Part shown: positions 1 to 9,508 of the stretch, in pieces
Layout: the number at the start of each line of letters is the position of its first letter
Position numbering within the stretch: the stretch's first letter is position 1
Assembly: GCA_012934845.2 (NCBI GenBank)
Contig: WNNJ02000725.1
Location: 88,501 to 152,500, forward strand
Reading direction: 5' to 3'
DNA: 64,000 nt
Source: Pomphorhynchus laevis
Taxonomy: Eukaryota > Acanthocephala > Palaeacanthocephala > Echinorhynchida > Pomphorhynchidae
The notes under the pieces: model-generated
What the model was told of the DNA's origin: nothing
What the model saw: only the letters and a program-made list of their open reading frames with translations
The model's database searches: none
Program-made: the position numbers and the translations under genes

Positions 1-7
1 ATTTCTG

Positions 8-113
8 ACAAATCTACTGAGACAGTGAAGGAGCCGCAAATTGTATCGCAGCAAGATGGATTTTGTCAAGTTTATGATAAATCTACCGAGACAAAGACAG
101 AGCCGCAAATTGT
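8..113 (+). repeat. Imperfect direct duplication in LINE-A1 ORF1
   Basis: Two units of about 38 bases (about 8-45 and 76-113) share AAATCTAC, GAGACA and GAGCCGCAAATTGT in the same order. The unit is not visible in the other LINE-A copies of this window, so it may be a variable spacer of ORF1 or sequence at the element border. Confidence 0.6.
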
Positions 114-720
114 TACAACTAATGTATTTTCACTCCCCGACACCCCACGTCCCGTCCTTCCCGTCTCGTCTCTCAATACCTTGCATCCATCAATCAAAAT
201 CACCTCCACCAACCTCCACTATCCTTCCACTCATAACCTTTCCTCACATCGCTTGCCACCCTCTTTATTATCATTATCCTCTATGTATCCCGTCGTCAAA
301 CCAAATTCCTCCAAATCACTAACTGCCAGCTCTTCTATCGTGCTATCACCTACTCACGTCAGTCGTCCTCCTTTACGGAAGCGCTTTGCTTCTCGCGATC
401 GTTGCGTCATTGTCACTAATATCACGCCTTCTAACTCCTTATCTCCACAAGCACGTCTAGACTACGATGTTTCCGCCTTCAGATCCATCCTCTCGTCTAT
501 TGTCCCTGCGGATAAACCATCCTTTTTCAAGGACATTTCTCCTGTCGCATTCATCCGTCTAAACAAATCTTCTCAATCTAATCCTTCCCAGCCCCCTCTC
601 CTAAAAATTGTTTTCAAGCATCGCTCTCACGCGTCTTCTGTCCTCTCTCAACGATTCAAACTCATGTCATCTTCAACCACTCGAATTTTCCCCGATCGCG
701 CCCCTTCTGAAATCGCTTAA
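25..720 (+). pseudogene. LINE-A1 ORF1 protein, N-terminus missing
   Basis: C-terminal part of the LINE-A nucleic-acid-binding ORF1 protein. A Ser/Thr/Pro-rich spacer is followed by a block starting RDRCVIVTNITPS and running through SAFRSILSSI and PVAFIRLNKS to RIFPDRAPSEIA. The same block recurs in LINE-A2, LINE-D and, more divergently, LINE-G, and looks like the RRM-like second domain of CR1-type ORF1 proteins. The zinc finger seen at the N-terminus of LINE-A2 is absent here. A stop follows APSEIA at 718-720, while the sequence homologous to the last part of ORF1 continues in the DNA up to the ORF2 start. A nonfunctional copy. Confidence 0.75.
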
Positions 721-833
721 ATCTCTTCATCCCACATCGAAAAACGCCGTCGCGAGGAAAACGGCGAAACCTCACTATCAATCCGAAACATAGACGGAAA
801 TTTTTAAGTTATTCACACCCGTCCAAAAATTCG

Positions 834-1850
834 ATGGCGCTCCATCTCTCCTATGTGTCTTCTCCATTAGACTCTTTCGCCACAACACACGGTTTCCGCC
901 TCGGTCTCCTCAACACTAGATCTATTCTCAATAAATCCGATCTTATCCTCAACCTATTCAGCAAGCAAACCATCGATCTATTCTGCCTAACCAAATCCTG
1001 GCACTCAGATTCCGACGACCTTTCCATTCACCGTCTGCTCTCTACCGGTTGCTCCCTAGTCGAATCCGCCCGCCTCCTAAGCTCATGCCCTTCTTAATTC
1101 TCTAATCATGGCGGCATCGTCGCATTAGCGCGTAACCCTTTCAGTCCTTGCTCTTTTGAATTGCTCACTTGTCGTTATTCTAACGCGATCACTCTAGATC
1201 TCGCCATTGTATACCGTCCTGGTTCATCAGCTTCTACTGCCTTATTTTTTACCAAATTCGGTGACCTCCTTTCTCATTGTTCTTTGTCCTCAATCCCTTC
1301 ACTCGTTCTAGGCGACTTCAATATCCGCCTAGACCGCCCCTCTTCCACGGATTCCATCCGGTTCATCAACATTCTATCCAACTACAATTACAAACTAATC
1401 TCCACTGCCCCCACACATATACTTGGTGGGCATTCGACATCATCGCTGTCCCCAATCATTTTGCTGCCTACACCTCACTGTCCATCTCTGATCCTGGACT
1501 ATCCGATCACTTTCTTATCACCCTTGATCTCACTCACAACCACACCCATCCACATCCGCATCAAACTCCGCCTTCTTCTCGTTACCTTTCGTCTCATCGC
1601 TGTCGGCTCCCCATAGTTCATCAACCTTCGTTTCTTAGACGATACTCGCCCCACCTCGCTATCGCTTCGTTCCTGTCATACCCTCTTACTCCACGTTCCT
1701 AATTACTCCAACAACTACGGTCTCCGATCCTTCTTCGTCGCCGCCTCACTCGCCTGGAATCAACTCCCTCTCGACGTCCGACGCGCCACCTCCTTTATCA
1801 TATTCAAACACCTCCTCCGTTCACACCTTCTCGACACCTGATTCACAGTC
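834..1850 (+). pseudogene. LINE-A1 ORF2 (endonuclease; RT deleted)
   Basis: Starts at the ATG inside the end of ORF1 (context attcgATGGcg), the same place as in the other A and D copies. The AP-endonuclease (exo-endo-phos) fold is visible as LLNTRSILNKSDLI, then FCLTKSWHSDSDD (the usual glutamate of TESWH is lysine here), VYRPGS and LGDFNIRLDRP. A stop lies at 1095-1097 and there are frameshifts, one near 1425. After about 1550 the sequence jumps to the C-terminal tail (VTFRLIAVGSP), so the whole RT domain is gone. LINE-A2 shows what the missing middle would hold. Confidence 0.75.
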
Positions 1851-1872
1851 TTGTTTTGTTGTGGTCATGTAA

Positions 1873-1888
1873 GCGTGCGCTGGCACGC
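1873..1888 (+). promoter_or_regulatory. Conserved 3'-end hairpin of LINE-A1
   Basis: GCGTGC, loop GCTG, GCACGC, set in TAAG-hairpin-ATTTGCCAC just before the AATAAAT end. The same structure ends LINE-A2, LINE-H, LINE-D and LINE-D'. A 3' stem-loop bound by the element's own RT is established for some CR1/L2-like LINEs; that role here is inference. Confidence 0.65.
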
Positions 1889-1924
1889 ATTTGCCACGTT
1901 AAAATAAATCCTATTTTAATGTTA

Positions 1925-3165
1925 ATATATATATACTTTCTTTATAATTAATATTGGTTTTGTTAAGAATAATGCTTTCTGGATAAATTTGTTTGCTTAT
2001 TGAATAAAATTATTAGAATTAAATACACATATATCATCAATATATCGAAACATATATTTCATATCTTTATATAATTTAGATTTATTTTTTACACAGTTAT
2101 GAACAAATTCATATTTTATAAAGCTTATAAATAAGTCAGCTATAATTAGGCTACTATTACTTCCCATTGGAACACGTTGTATTTGTCTAAATATTGATCG
2201 TCCTACTTTTAAATAATTTTGATTTATCAAAATATTAAAGGATTCTATTTATTCAATTTTGAGGTGTATATATTCAATATACACCTTTTTTATCATTAAT
2301 ATTGGTTTTGTTAAGAATAAGGCTTTCTGGATAAATGTGCTCACTAATTGAATAAAAATCATTAGAATTAAATACACATATATCATCAATGTATCGAAAC
2401 ATATATTTCATATATTTATGTTGTTTAGATTTAGTTTTTACACAGTTATGAACAAATTCATATTCTATAAAGCTTAAAAACAAGTCAGCTATAATTGGGC
2501 TACTATTACCACCCATTGGAACACCTTTTACTTGTCTAAATATAGATGTCCCTACTTTTAAATAATTTTGATTTATTAAAATATTTAAGGATTCTAATAA
2601 TTCAATTTTATCCATATACTTATATTTATTTGATGGTTTAATTTTTGTTAGATAGGCGTTATAATTATTATAACATATATATGTATATCTTTTTCCGAAT
2701 ATAAGATTAATTAATTTTACTAACGCTTCTTTAATATCTACTAAATCTAAATTTGCATAAAGCGTACTAAAATCGTATGTATTTATATTCTGAAAATTTA
2801 TTCCTTATATAAAACTTAAAAATAGGTTAGCTATAATCGGGATATTATTACCTCCAATTTGATCACCTCTATTTGTCTAAATATAGATGTATCCACTTTA
2901 AAAATTTTATGATTTATTAAAATATTTAAGGCTTCTATTAATTAAATGTTATCCACATATTTTTATTTTCATAATGGTTGAATTTTTGTTAGATAGTCGT
3001 TATAGTTATAGCATCTATGTATATCTATTTCCGAATAAAAGGTTAATTAACATGTTAATAACAGGCTAATGCTTCTTTTATATCCTCTAAATCTAATTTT
3101 GTAAAAAGCTTTCTAAAATCGTAATTATTTATATTTTGAAAATTTATTCCTTTTGTGTGTAGGCT
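1925..3165 (-). mobile_element. Naiad-type Penelope-like element: three tandem partial copies
   Basis: Reading on the minus strand, the same stretch of RT occurs about three times head to tail: about 3165-2800 (very decayed), 2795-2273 and 2268-1925. The middle one is the clearest, with VPMGGNSSPIIADLF (motif B) and FRYIDDICVFN (motif C with the catalytic Asp pair). The last has VPMGSNSSLIIADLF and the same YIDD. Tandem and truncated arrays are typical of PLE insertion. The full protein is in the copy at 13.9-16.3 kb, to which these are closely similar. All copies here are partial and non-coding. Confidence 0.8.
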
Positions 3166-3169
3166 CAGC

Positions 3170-3950
3170 TAACTATTTTTAAACCAAGAAGAATCAAATC
3201 AGCTAACTGAGTCTATGTATTGAATATAATTATAAAGTAGACAAAACATAATAATGCTAAATCAAAATTTTATAATTAAATAATAAAATAAATAATAAAA
3301 TAATAAATAATTAAATAATAAAATAAATAATTGTTATAAGATTTTTTATAATTTAAATCAAGTTAAAATAAAAAAAATCGAAATTTAAGATATAAGTCAT
3401 TTTTATGAATTGACTAATAAATAACATAAGTTGTATCAGAATAAGGATTAGAGATCATCAGGAAGAACTTCTATGTAATCAGGTTTCGGCCCTTAACTCT
3501 TCGACCAACATAGCAGCGGGGACAAATACATACTAATGACGTATTTTCTCTGATTAAATTTGATTATATAATATCTTATTCTAATACAAGTATATTATTC
3601 ATTATCCATGAAAATTTGCCACTTAAGAGTTTAAATTTATTCTTTATATTATTGTGTTGATATATATATTTTACTATTTTCTACTTGATGTTATTTTCAT
3701 AGTAACCTAGTTTAAATATAAAATATAAATCTATTAAATTATTTGAATGATTTTTAAGAAAGCCAATATCATTACATATTACGGCTATTCTTAAAATTTC
3801 ATCACTATATATATTATATAATATTGTATGGCATGCATGAATGCTCATGCAAAAAAATATAAATTTGATTTTTTATAATATTTTCGTGATTAATTTCTCA
3901 TTTAATATGAGAAGTCATTTTATACATACTATTTTCTGCTTGATTTTAGT
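3170..3950 (-). mobile_element. Naiad PLE fragment: RT C-terminus and 3' UTR
   Basis: Reverse complement of the end of the Naiad copy at 16.0-16.67 kb. About 3600-3870 matches the RT C-terminal coding end (including the CATGAGCATTCATGC stretch) and about 3400-3600 matches the 3' UTR with its GGGCCGAAACCTGAT and CCTGATGA motifs. 3170-3400 is the A+T-rich end of the 3' UTR. The piece at 3890-3950 is a rearranged extra fragment of the same family. The plus-strand LINE-O lies at its right edge. Confidence 0.7.
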
Positions 3951-5250
3951 TTTTAGCGCCTCGAGAGTTTTCTAGCGTCTCGAGAGTTATCCGATTTCCT
4001 TACTGGTGCCGACCTAATCGCGCTAAACAAGTAATGTGGAGGGATCCGACCAATTGCAGTTTGTGAAACGATCCGTCGTCTGTGTTCAAATGTATATGTC
4101 AAAAGTTGCGAAAAGAATTTTCCACCCTCATCAGGGTGGAAAATTCTTTATCCTCATCAGGTCGGGTGTCGACTTCGAACGGCATGGAACTCATCATTCA
4201 TGAGGCCAAACTAAAAAACCATGAGCAAATTAATAATTCAGATCGGGTGTGGCTAAAAGTTAAAGTACGTAATGCCTTTAATTCACTAAGTCATGGTGTA
4301 ATTATTCAAGCTGTCGATTGTTAATTTCCAAAGTGCTCAGCGTGGGTACGTTGGTGTTATGAACGACCTTCGCATTTACGTATTATAGGTCAGGAATCCT
4401 TAAATTCAGCATGCGGAGTCCAACAAGGTGACCCTCTTGGACCCGCTTTGTTCTCGCTTTCAATTCAACCGACCATAGAGAGTATAAATTCAATTGCTGG
4501 TATTGAGTTTAATAAATGGTACTTGGACGATGGATTAATCGGCGGGTCGGCACGGTCCATTATCAAAGTATTGTCCCACTTATCTAGTGCATTTGGTAGT
4601 GGTAACTTGCAACTCAATTATCATAAAACTGAGATAATCGGAGAACGGGAAGCTATTCAATTTGTACAATCGCATTTCTCTGAATCTATGGGCTTGAACG
4701 AAACCATGAATTTTGTTTTATTTGGATCACCAATCGAAAGTCCAGAATTCACTGCTTCTCATCTTGAATATATGATTCTGCCGGGATTAATGAGGGATCT
4801 TGACTTGAGTTCAGAAATTCTTGATCCGCAGATTGTTTACCTACTTTTGCGACACTGCGCCTCAACCCCCCCCCGTATTAACCATTTAATGAGAAAAATC
4901 GATCCGTCTTCTATGCACTCTGCTTTAAAACAGTTTGATAAAGTCGTAACCAACGTCCTTAACGAAGTGATATGGATTAGACTAGATTCACGCTCACAAG
5001 TTCAAGCAAAATTTCCATTGCGGATAAGCGGATTTGGAATGCGAAGTTGCCTAGTGCATGCTCCTGTTGCGTATGTAGCCAGCATCGCCAATGTTGCGAG
5101 CACCTTGGGTATGGATTCGTCTTCTTTCCCGGGGTATTCAAACTTTGAGACGTTAACCCGCCACTATAAGAGCCGCGTGAAGACGCAGAATTTTCACACA
5201 ACGATGGCATCTCTTGCGCTGCCCGTATAGACGACGGACTGCATGAGAAT
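3951..5250 (+). pseudogene. LINE-O, RT fragment of a GVQQGDPLGP-type LINE
   Basis: RT-domain remnant of a LINE unlike the others here. From about 4082 the frame gives TSNGMELIIH and then VKVRNAFNSLSHGV, where the motif-A aspartate expected before NAFN is not present. After a stop near 4322 and a frameshift it continues as CGVQQGDPLGPALFSL (motif B), KWYLDDGLIGG (motif C, Asp pair kept) and a long C-terminal region ending LALPV at 5230. The GVQQGDPLGP/YLDDG pair marks a distinct non-LTR RT group whose clade I cannot name with confidence. No endonuclease and no poly(A) tail are visible. It lies between Naiad pieces, so it probably inserted into, or was joined to, that array. Confidence 0.7.
4112..4149. 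repeat. Perfect 17-bp inverted repeat with 4-nt loop
   Basis: AAAGAATTTTCCACCCT, loop CATC, then its exact complement. It lies inside the LINE-O RT reading frame, just before TSNGMEL, in a family whose protein is not expected to have a repeat there. This suggests a local fold-back duplication in this copy. Confidence 0.85.
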
Positions 5251-5259
5251 TTACGCTGA

Positions 5260-5690
5260 CATAATGGATAATTCTATTCTTTTTGTATTCTTTGTTAAAA
5301 AAATTATTACAATAAAAAATTGTAAATTTTATTTCTATTGTTATTATTTAATCTATATTTATCCCCTTTTGATAGCACATTCTTTAATTCATTGTTTTCA
5401 ATTAATTCTAGATTATGAGTGTATATATGTTCATTTATTTTATCAAAATTAAGACTTTTGAAATTGCATTAAGTTTCTATGATGTTTCTAATATTATCGT
5501 TACATACTGATTTCAATTCTTTGTTATAATTACAAATCTATTTTTAGATATAATCTAAAAATTATATAAAATTATTTGATGGTTTAATTTTTGTTAGATA
5601 GGCGTTTTTCATTTTCTCTCTAATTTTATCTAACATATAAGTTTTCCAAATGTTTATCTTTGATGTATTTAAGCTTTTACTATTAAAATA
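5260..5690 (-). mobile_element. Naiad PLE fragment (linker region joined to RT fragment)
   Basis: Reverse complement matches the linker region between endonuclease and RT of the Naiad family (compare 6000-6600), from about 5300 to 5560. Near 5575 it jumps to the RT piece that reads tgatggtttaatttttgtta on the plus strand, which is also seen at 2630. It is therefore a chimera of two parts of the element. No open frame. The stretch 5690-5990 is A+T-rich, and I see nothing in it. Confidence 0.6.
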
Positions 5691-6020
5691 TCATTACTGA
5701 ATTATATCACAAACCGAATATTACGTGGGAAGCGCCTTTCTTGTCTTCTTCCACTTTAGTGGCCGCATTCTGATTCAATATTTTATTGACTTCTACTACC
5801 TGTAGCAAAAGCTTTTCGGTCAAATTAAAAAATTGAAATTCAAAATAGCACAACCGGATTTATACCTTATTTCGTTTTTCAGATATTTAAAGAAAATATC
5901 CACCTTATAATAAAGTATTTAACAAATGTATTTATACTGCAAACGGGAAATTCTAAAATTATTTTACTAAAATTAAAATTATTAATTCTAAAATTATTTT
6001 ACTAATAATTCTAAAATTAT

Positions 6021-6557
6021 TTACTTTTTTGTTATTTTCATTTTATTTTTAATTTTATCAAATATATAATCTTTCCAAATTTTTATCTTATATATATTCA
6101 AGCTTTCACTATTAATCAGCTTACTAAAGTAAGCATTTAAGTTATTATATAACGAATTGTAAATTTTATTTCTATTGTTATTATTTAATCTATATTTATA
6201 CTCTTTTGATAGCAGCATTCTTAATTCACAATTTTCAATTAATTCTAGATTATGGGTACATATATGTTCATTTATTTTATCAAAACTAAGACTTTTACAA
6301 TTGCATTCTGTTTCCATTATGTTTCTAATATTATCGTTACATATTGATTTTAATTCTTTATTATAATTACAAATTTTTCGTCCTAATGGTGGTAGGAGTT
6401 TATACCTTATTTTAGGAATATATTTACTTAAATCTGACCCTATTATTTCTTTACTTTTAGAATTATTTAAAAGTCCGGCTATATTTATGTTATCTATACA
6501 TTTATTAATGAAGTTTATGGTTAATGTGTATTTTCTATTGTTATTATTAACATTCAA
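6021..6557 (-). pseudogene. Naiad PLE linker with CxC motif
   Basis: An open stretch of about 178 residues from the part of the Naiad protein between the endonuclease and the RT. It holds KLLPPLGRKICNYN and then TECNCKSLSFDKINEH, that is, a Cys-x-Cys pair. A short CxC domain joining an N-terminal GIY-YIG endonuclease to a C-terminal RT is a known hallmark of Naiad PLEs. The best full copy (13.9-16.3 kb) has lost this very segment, so this fragment preserves it. The fragment ends at ITKK without reaching the RT. Confidence 0.7.
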
Positions 6558-6639
6558 TTCTTTTTAATAATTACAAATGTTTCGTCCTTGTGGCTTATGT
6601 TGTAAATCCGACCCTTTTATTTATTTAATTAAAAAGAAA

Positions 6640-6840
6640 GATGGAAAATTTTAGTTGATATTTCGCCAACTACTGTTAGCATCTTTAGAAAATTACAATG
6701 TTATTTCAAAATGTTAATGTTTATATAAAAAAGTTCAAAAGGATCACCGACATTTGCTTTGGGCAGGTGCTGCTGCTGTTAGCGACAATCATCTGCTTTC
6801 ACTTTTGTTTGAATTTTTGACACGATTTCGGCAACTTTTG
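6640..6840 (+). mobile_element. MITE-T copy (a), partial
   Basis: Matches the reverse complement of 13219-13400: TTTCGCCAACTACTGTTAGC, ACATTTGCTTTGGGCAG, a CTGCTGCTGTTAGCGA stretch and GCTTTCACTTTTGTTTG. The outer terminal repeat (GAGCTGGATCAAA) is missing on both sides. Non-coding. 6840-7130 is A+T-rich with nothing recognised. Confidence 0.6.
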
Positions 6841-7299
6841 AAGGTACGCAAAACGTAATGACAAAGGGGGATTCAAAATAGTTTAGAAACAAAACAAAAA
6901 TAATTACCATAATATTTTAATTCCAAATAAATAATTTGAAAAAATTAGAAAAATATATAAATAATAATTAAAATTACTAGAAAATTAAATAAAAGTATAA
7001 AAATAGAAAAGATTATTTAAACAAAAGAATCGTTTATAACATCTTTACAAAATATTTAACGTTACGTTAGGTTTATTATTCGATAATAATATTTAAGTTA
7101 ATAATATTTAACATAATAATATTTAACATAATAATATTGGAATTTTTATGAATTTAATAAGCCCCTTATTTTTAAACAATCGGTTTCTTTTGCTAAAACA
7201 ACAGTATTATTATAGTCATTATTTTGATCTAAATTTAAACTATGGTCTACAATAGCGCTATTTAGTTCATTTTTAAGTGTGTATTTGTGTTGTTTTAAT

Positions 7300-7566
7300 C
7301 TAGTCTCTAATGGTTGGCCGTTCGGATTTCTTTTTCAAAATGTTGTGTAACTTCGGTATTTTATTATTATACAAAACAATATTTGAAGTATTCAATGTTT
7401 TATTGCTTGAATCAAATCTTTTGAAATTAATATTCCAAAAGTTATTTATAAATGTTAATCCTTTATATTTCTTTTCTCTTGCTGGGCCAAAAATAACTTG
7501 TTTATCAGACAACTTGTTTATCAGTTTTGATACTTTTGTAAAAGCTTTTTTAATTCCACGAAACAA
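7300..7566 (-). pseudogene. PLE fragment between RT and endonuclease
   Basis: Eighty-eight open residues, FRGIKKAFTKVSKLINKL onward, then a frameshift. In the next frame the endonuclease end PLETRLKQHKYTL follows. This is the RT-to-endonuclease junction of the canonical PLE at 7.1-9.2 kb. Not functional. Confidence 0.55.
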
Positions 7567-8402
7567 TATTTTAATTATTTGAATTTTTATAATAAAAGGA
7601 TGTTTTTAAAATATCATTTGATGTTCTACTAATGACGATATCTAAAAATGTTAATCTATAATCTAATTCTTATTTTATTGTCTACTGAATATTTTCATTA
7701 AAACAATTTATTGGTCTTAATATGTCCTTTACATCAAATGTTTATCACAAATAGCGAACGTATCATCCATCTTAGTAATATTATTCCCAATTTATCATAT
7801 ATAATTTACTAAGATGGGATGCTAAAGGATTTCCCATTGCGAGATCATCGTTTTGTTCATATGCCTCTCCATTAAATTTAAAAGTTGTTTTATTTGCGCA
7901 TAAAACAAGCAATTCGGTTCACTCTTCAAAACAAAGTTTAAAGGAGTCATCAGAAGTTTCCTCCAATAGTTTTGCAGCTAGCTCAATAGCTTTATTTGTG
8001 AGCACATTAGTGAACATCGAAACGATGTCAAAACTAATCATCGTTTTACCCTTTGCATTATAGTTAGGGATCATTTGATATAAATGAATTTCATCCTTAA
8101 GTTGGAAAAATAGGATATATCTAATAATGATTTAATTTCCCTCACGATTATTTTTGATATGGTATATGAATGTGTCATATATGATGCAATAATAGGTCTT
8201 GAACAATGTTCCTATTTATGAATTTCTGGATGTAAGTACATAGAACCAGATTTTGCATTTTTTGATAAACAAGTTCTTAAAATGTTATTATCAATTTTAT
8301 TATTTATATTCATCTTTTTCAAAAAATATTAAATACTGTGTCTTTTTAATGTATCGTCTCTGTTTAATTTATTAAGTTTTGAATTTTAATAGCATCCGTA
8401 CC

Positions 8403-8822
8403 TCATTTTATATATTCTACGTTATTCATTACAACAAAACAATTATTTTTATCAGATTTACAAATTACCAAGTCCTTTATGCTAATTTCGTTTTTAGCAA
8501 TTTCAATGTCTTTGTTTAATTTTTCTTGGTTCGAACCTGACTTTAAGAGTTTCTTAAAGTTTAAGCTTATGTATTTAGATAAATTATTTATATAGTTTTT
8601 TGAATAAAAACAAGTTTTTTCGAATTCAGTGAAAATTTTAGGTTCTGGAAATATTATCTTTGGTGTAAAGTTAGGACCCAAATTTAAGACTTTAACTAGA
8701 TTAGTACTTAATTCTTGATTAGACCAATTTACAAATTTGTTTTTAATTCTGTTTGAGTAACCTTTATAGGTTCTAACACTTTGAATGTCCACGTATTGCT
8801 TTTGTAAATTGTACAAAAACAA
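8403..8822 (-). pseudogene. PLE RT N-terminal region
   Basis: About 139 open residues, with LNLGPNFTPK, EFEKTCFYSKNYINNLSKYI and DLVICKSDKNNCFVVMNN. The last stretch is the DKxxxxVVM-type box of PLE reverse transcriptases just ahead of the RT fingers. The frame closes at 8403 and the remainder (8400-7600) is shattered by stops. Confidence 0.65.
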
Positions 8823-9366
8823 AAACTTTTAAAGGTGTTTAAAACCAGAAATTCAATATAAATACATTTATAATTTAAATAATTATTTTAAATTTCTAAA
8901 TGATTAATACTAAGAATATTAAACAAATTTTGAAATAAATTAAGTGATTGATGTTGATTAGAAACTGAAAACTCAAAATTAATAGCAAAATTTAAAAGTT
9001 GCCTACTTACTATTTTGAAAAATTTGAGTCGTTAGAATTTTTAATGCCGCACTTCAACTTTGCACATTGTGGAATTAAATTATTTTCTTTGCAACCTCTT
9101 AAAAATATAATAACCATTCTAGATTTCTATATGTCGATTTCGATATTCTCTAAGCTTCTTGATAACTGCAGACCAGTGACTCCATAGCACTGTCGAATGA
9201 TTTTAAATAGTTGATAATAATCCATTATTGATAAATAATTATTGTAGCTGGATCAAAGGAAAGAAGAAATTATGTTCGATATTTCGCTAACTACTGTTAA
9301 AAATTATTAAAAATTTATTTTTTATTAAAAATTATTAAAAATTTCGCTAAATACTGTCAAAAATTC

Positions 9367-9379
9367 AAACAACAGTGAA
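9367..9379. repeat. Target-site duplication of LINE-K, left copy
   Basis: AAACAACAGTGAA directly before the (TAAG)n-like tail of the minus-strand LINE-K; the identical 13 bases recur at 13219-13231. Confidence 0.85.
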
Positions 9380-9508
9380 GTAAGTAAGTAAGTAAGGGTT
9401 TTATTAATAACTATATAACTGATAAAAACTTAAGAAACAAAAACATGCAAAAGACACATTAAAATAGAAACTGTTCACGACGTGTATTTTGGAATCTTCA
9501 ACTTATAT

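Larger units (their letters stand above)
1..1930 (+). mobile_element. LINE-A1, internally deleted non-LTR retrotransposon copy
   Basis: Two-ORF LINE of the group I call A. The window opens inside ORF1. ORF1 ends near 720 and ORF2 starts at 834, but the RT core is missing: endonuclease sequence runs to about 1550 and then jumps to the C-terminal tail seen in LINE-D and LINE-A2. The 3' end carries the shared hairpin at 1873-1888, followed by an AATAAAT-rich end near 1910-1925. Stops and frameshifts show the copy is dead. The absence of the left end is due to the window edge. Confidence 0.85.
7140..9195 (-). mobile_element. Canonical Penelope-like element, decayed
   Basis: Reading down the minus strand: near 9150-9000 an N-terminal piece FLRGCKENNLIPQCAKLK; at 8822-8403 an open stretch of about 139 residues (LGPNFTPKIIFPEP; IKDLVICKSDKNNCFVVMNN) matching the N-terminal side of PLE RTs; near 7780-7740 the catalytic region MDDTFAICDKH; at 7566-7300 FRGIKKAFTKVSKLINKL; and near 7310-7160 the end of the C-terminal GIY-YIG endonuclease (PLETRLKQHKYTLKNELNSA, then AKETDCLKIRGLLNS). 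Domain order is RT then endonuclease, the reverse of the Naiad copies nearby. Many stops and frameshifts. Confidence 0.7.
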
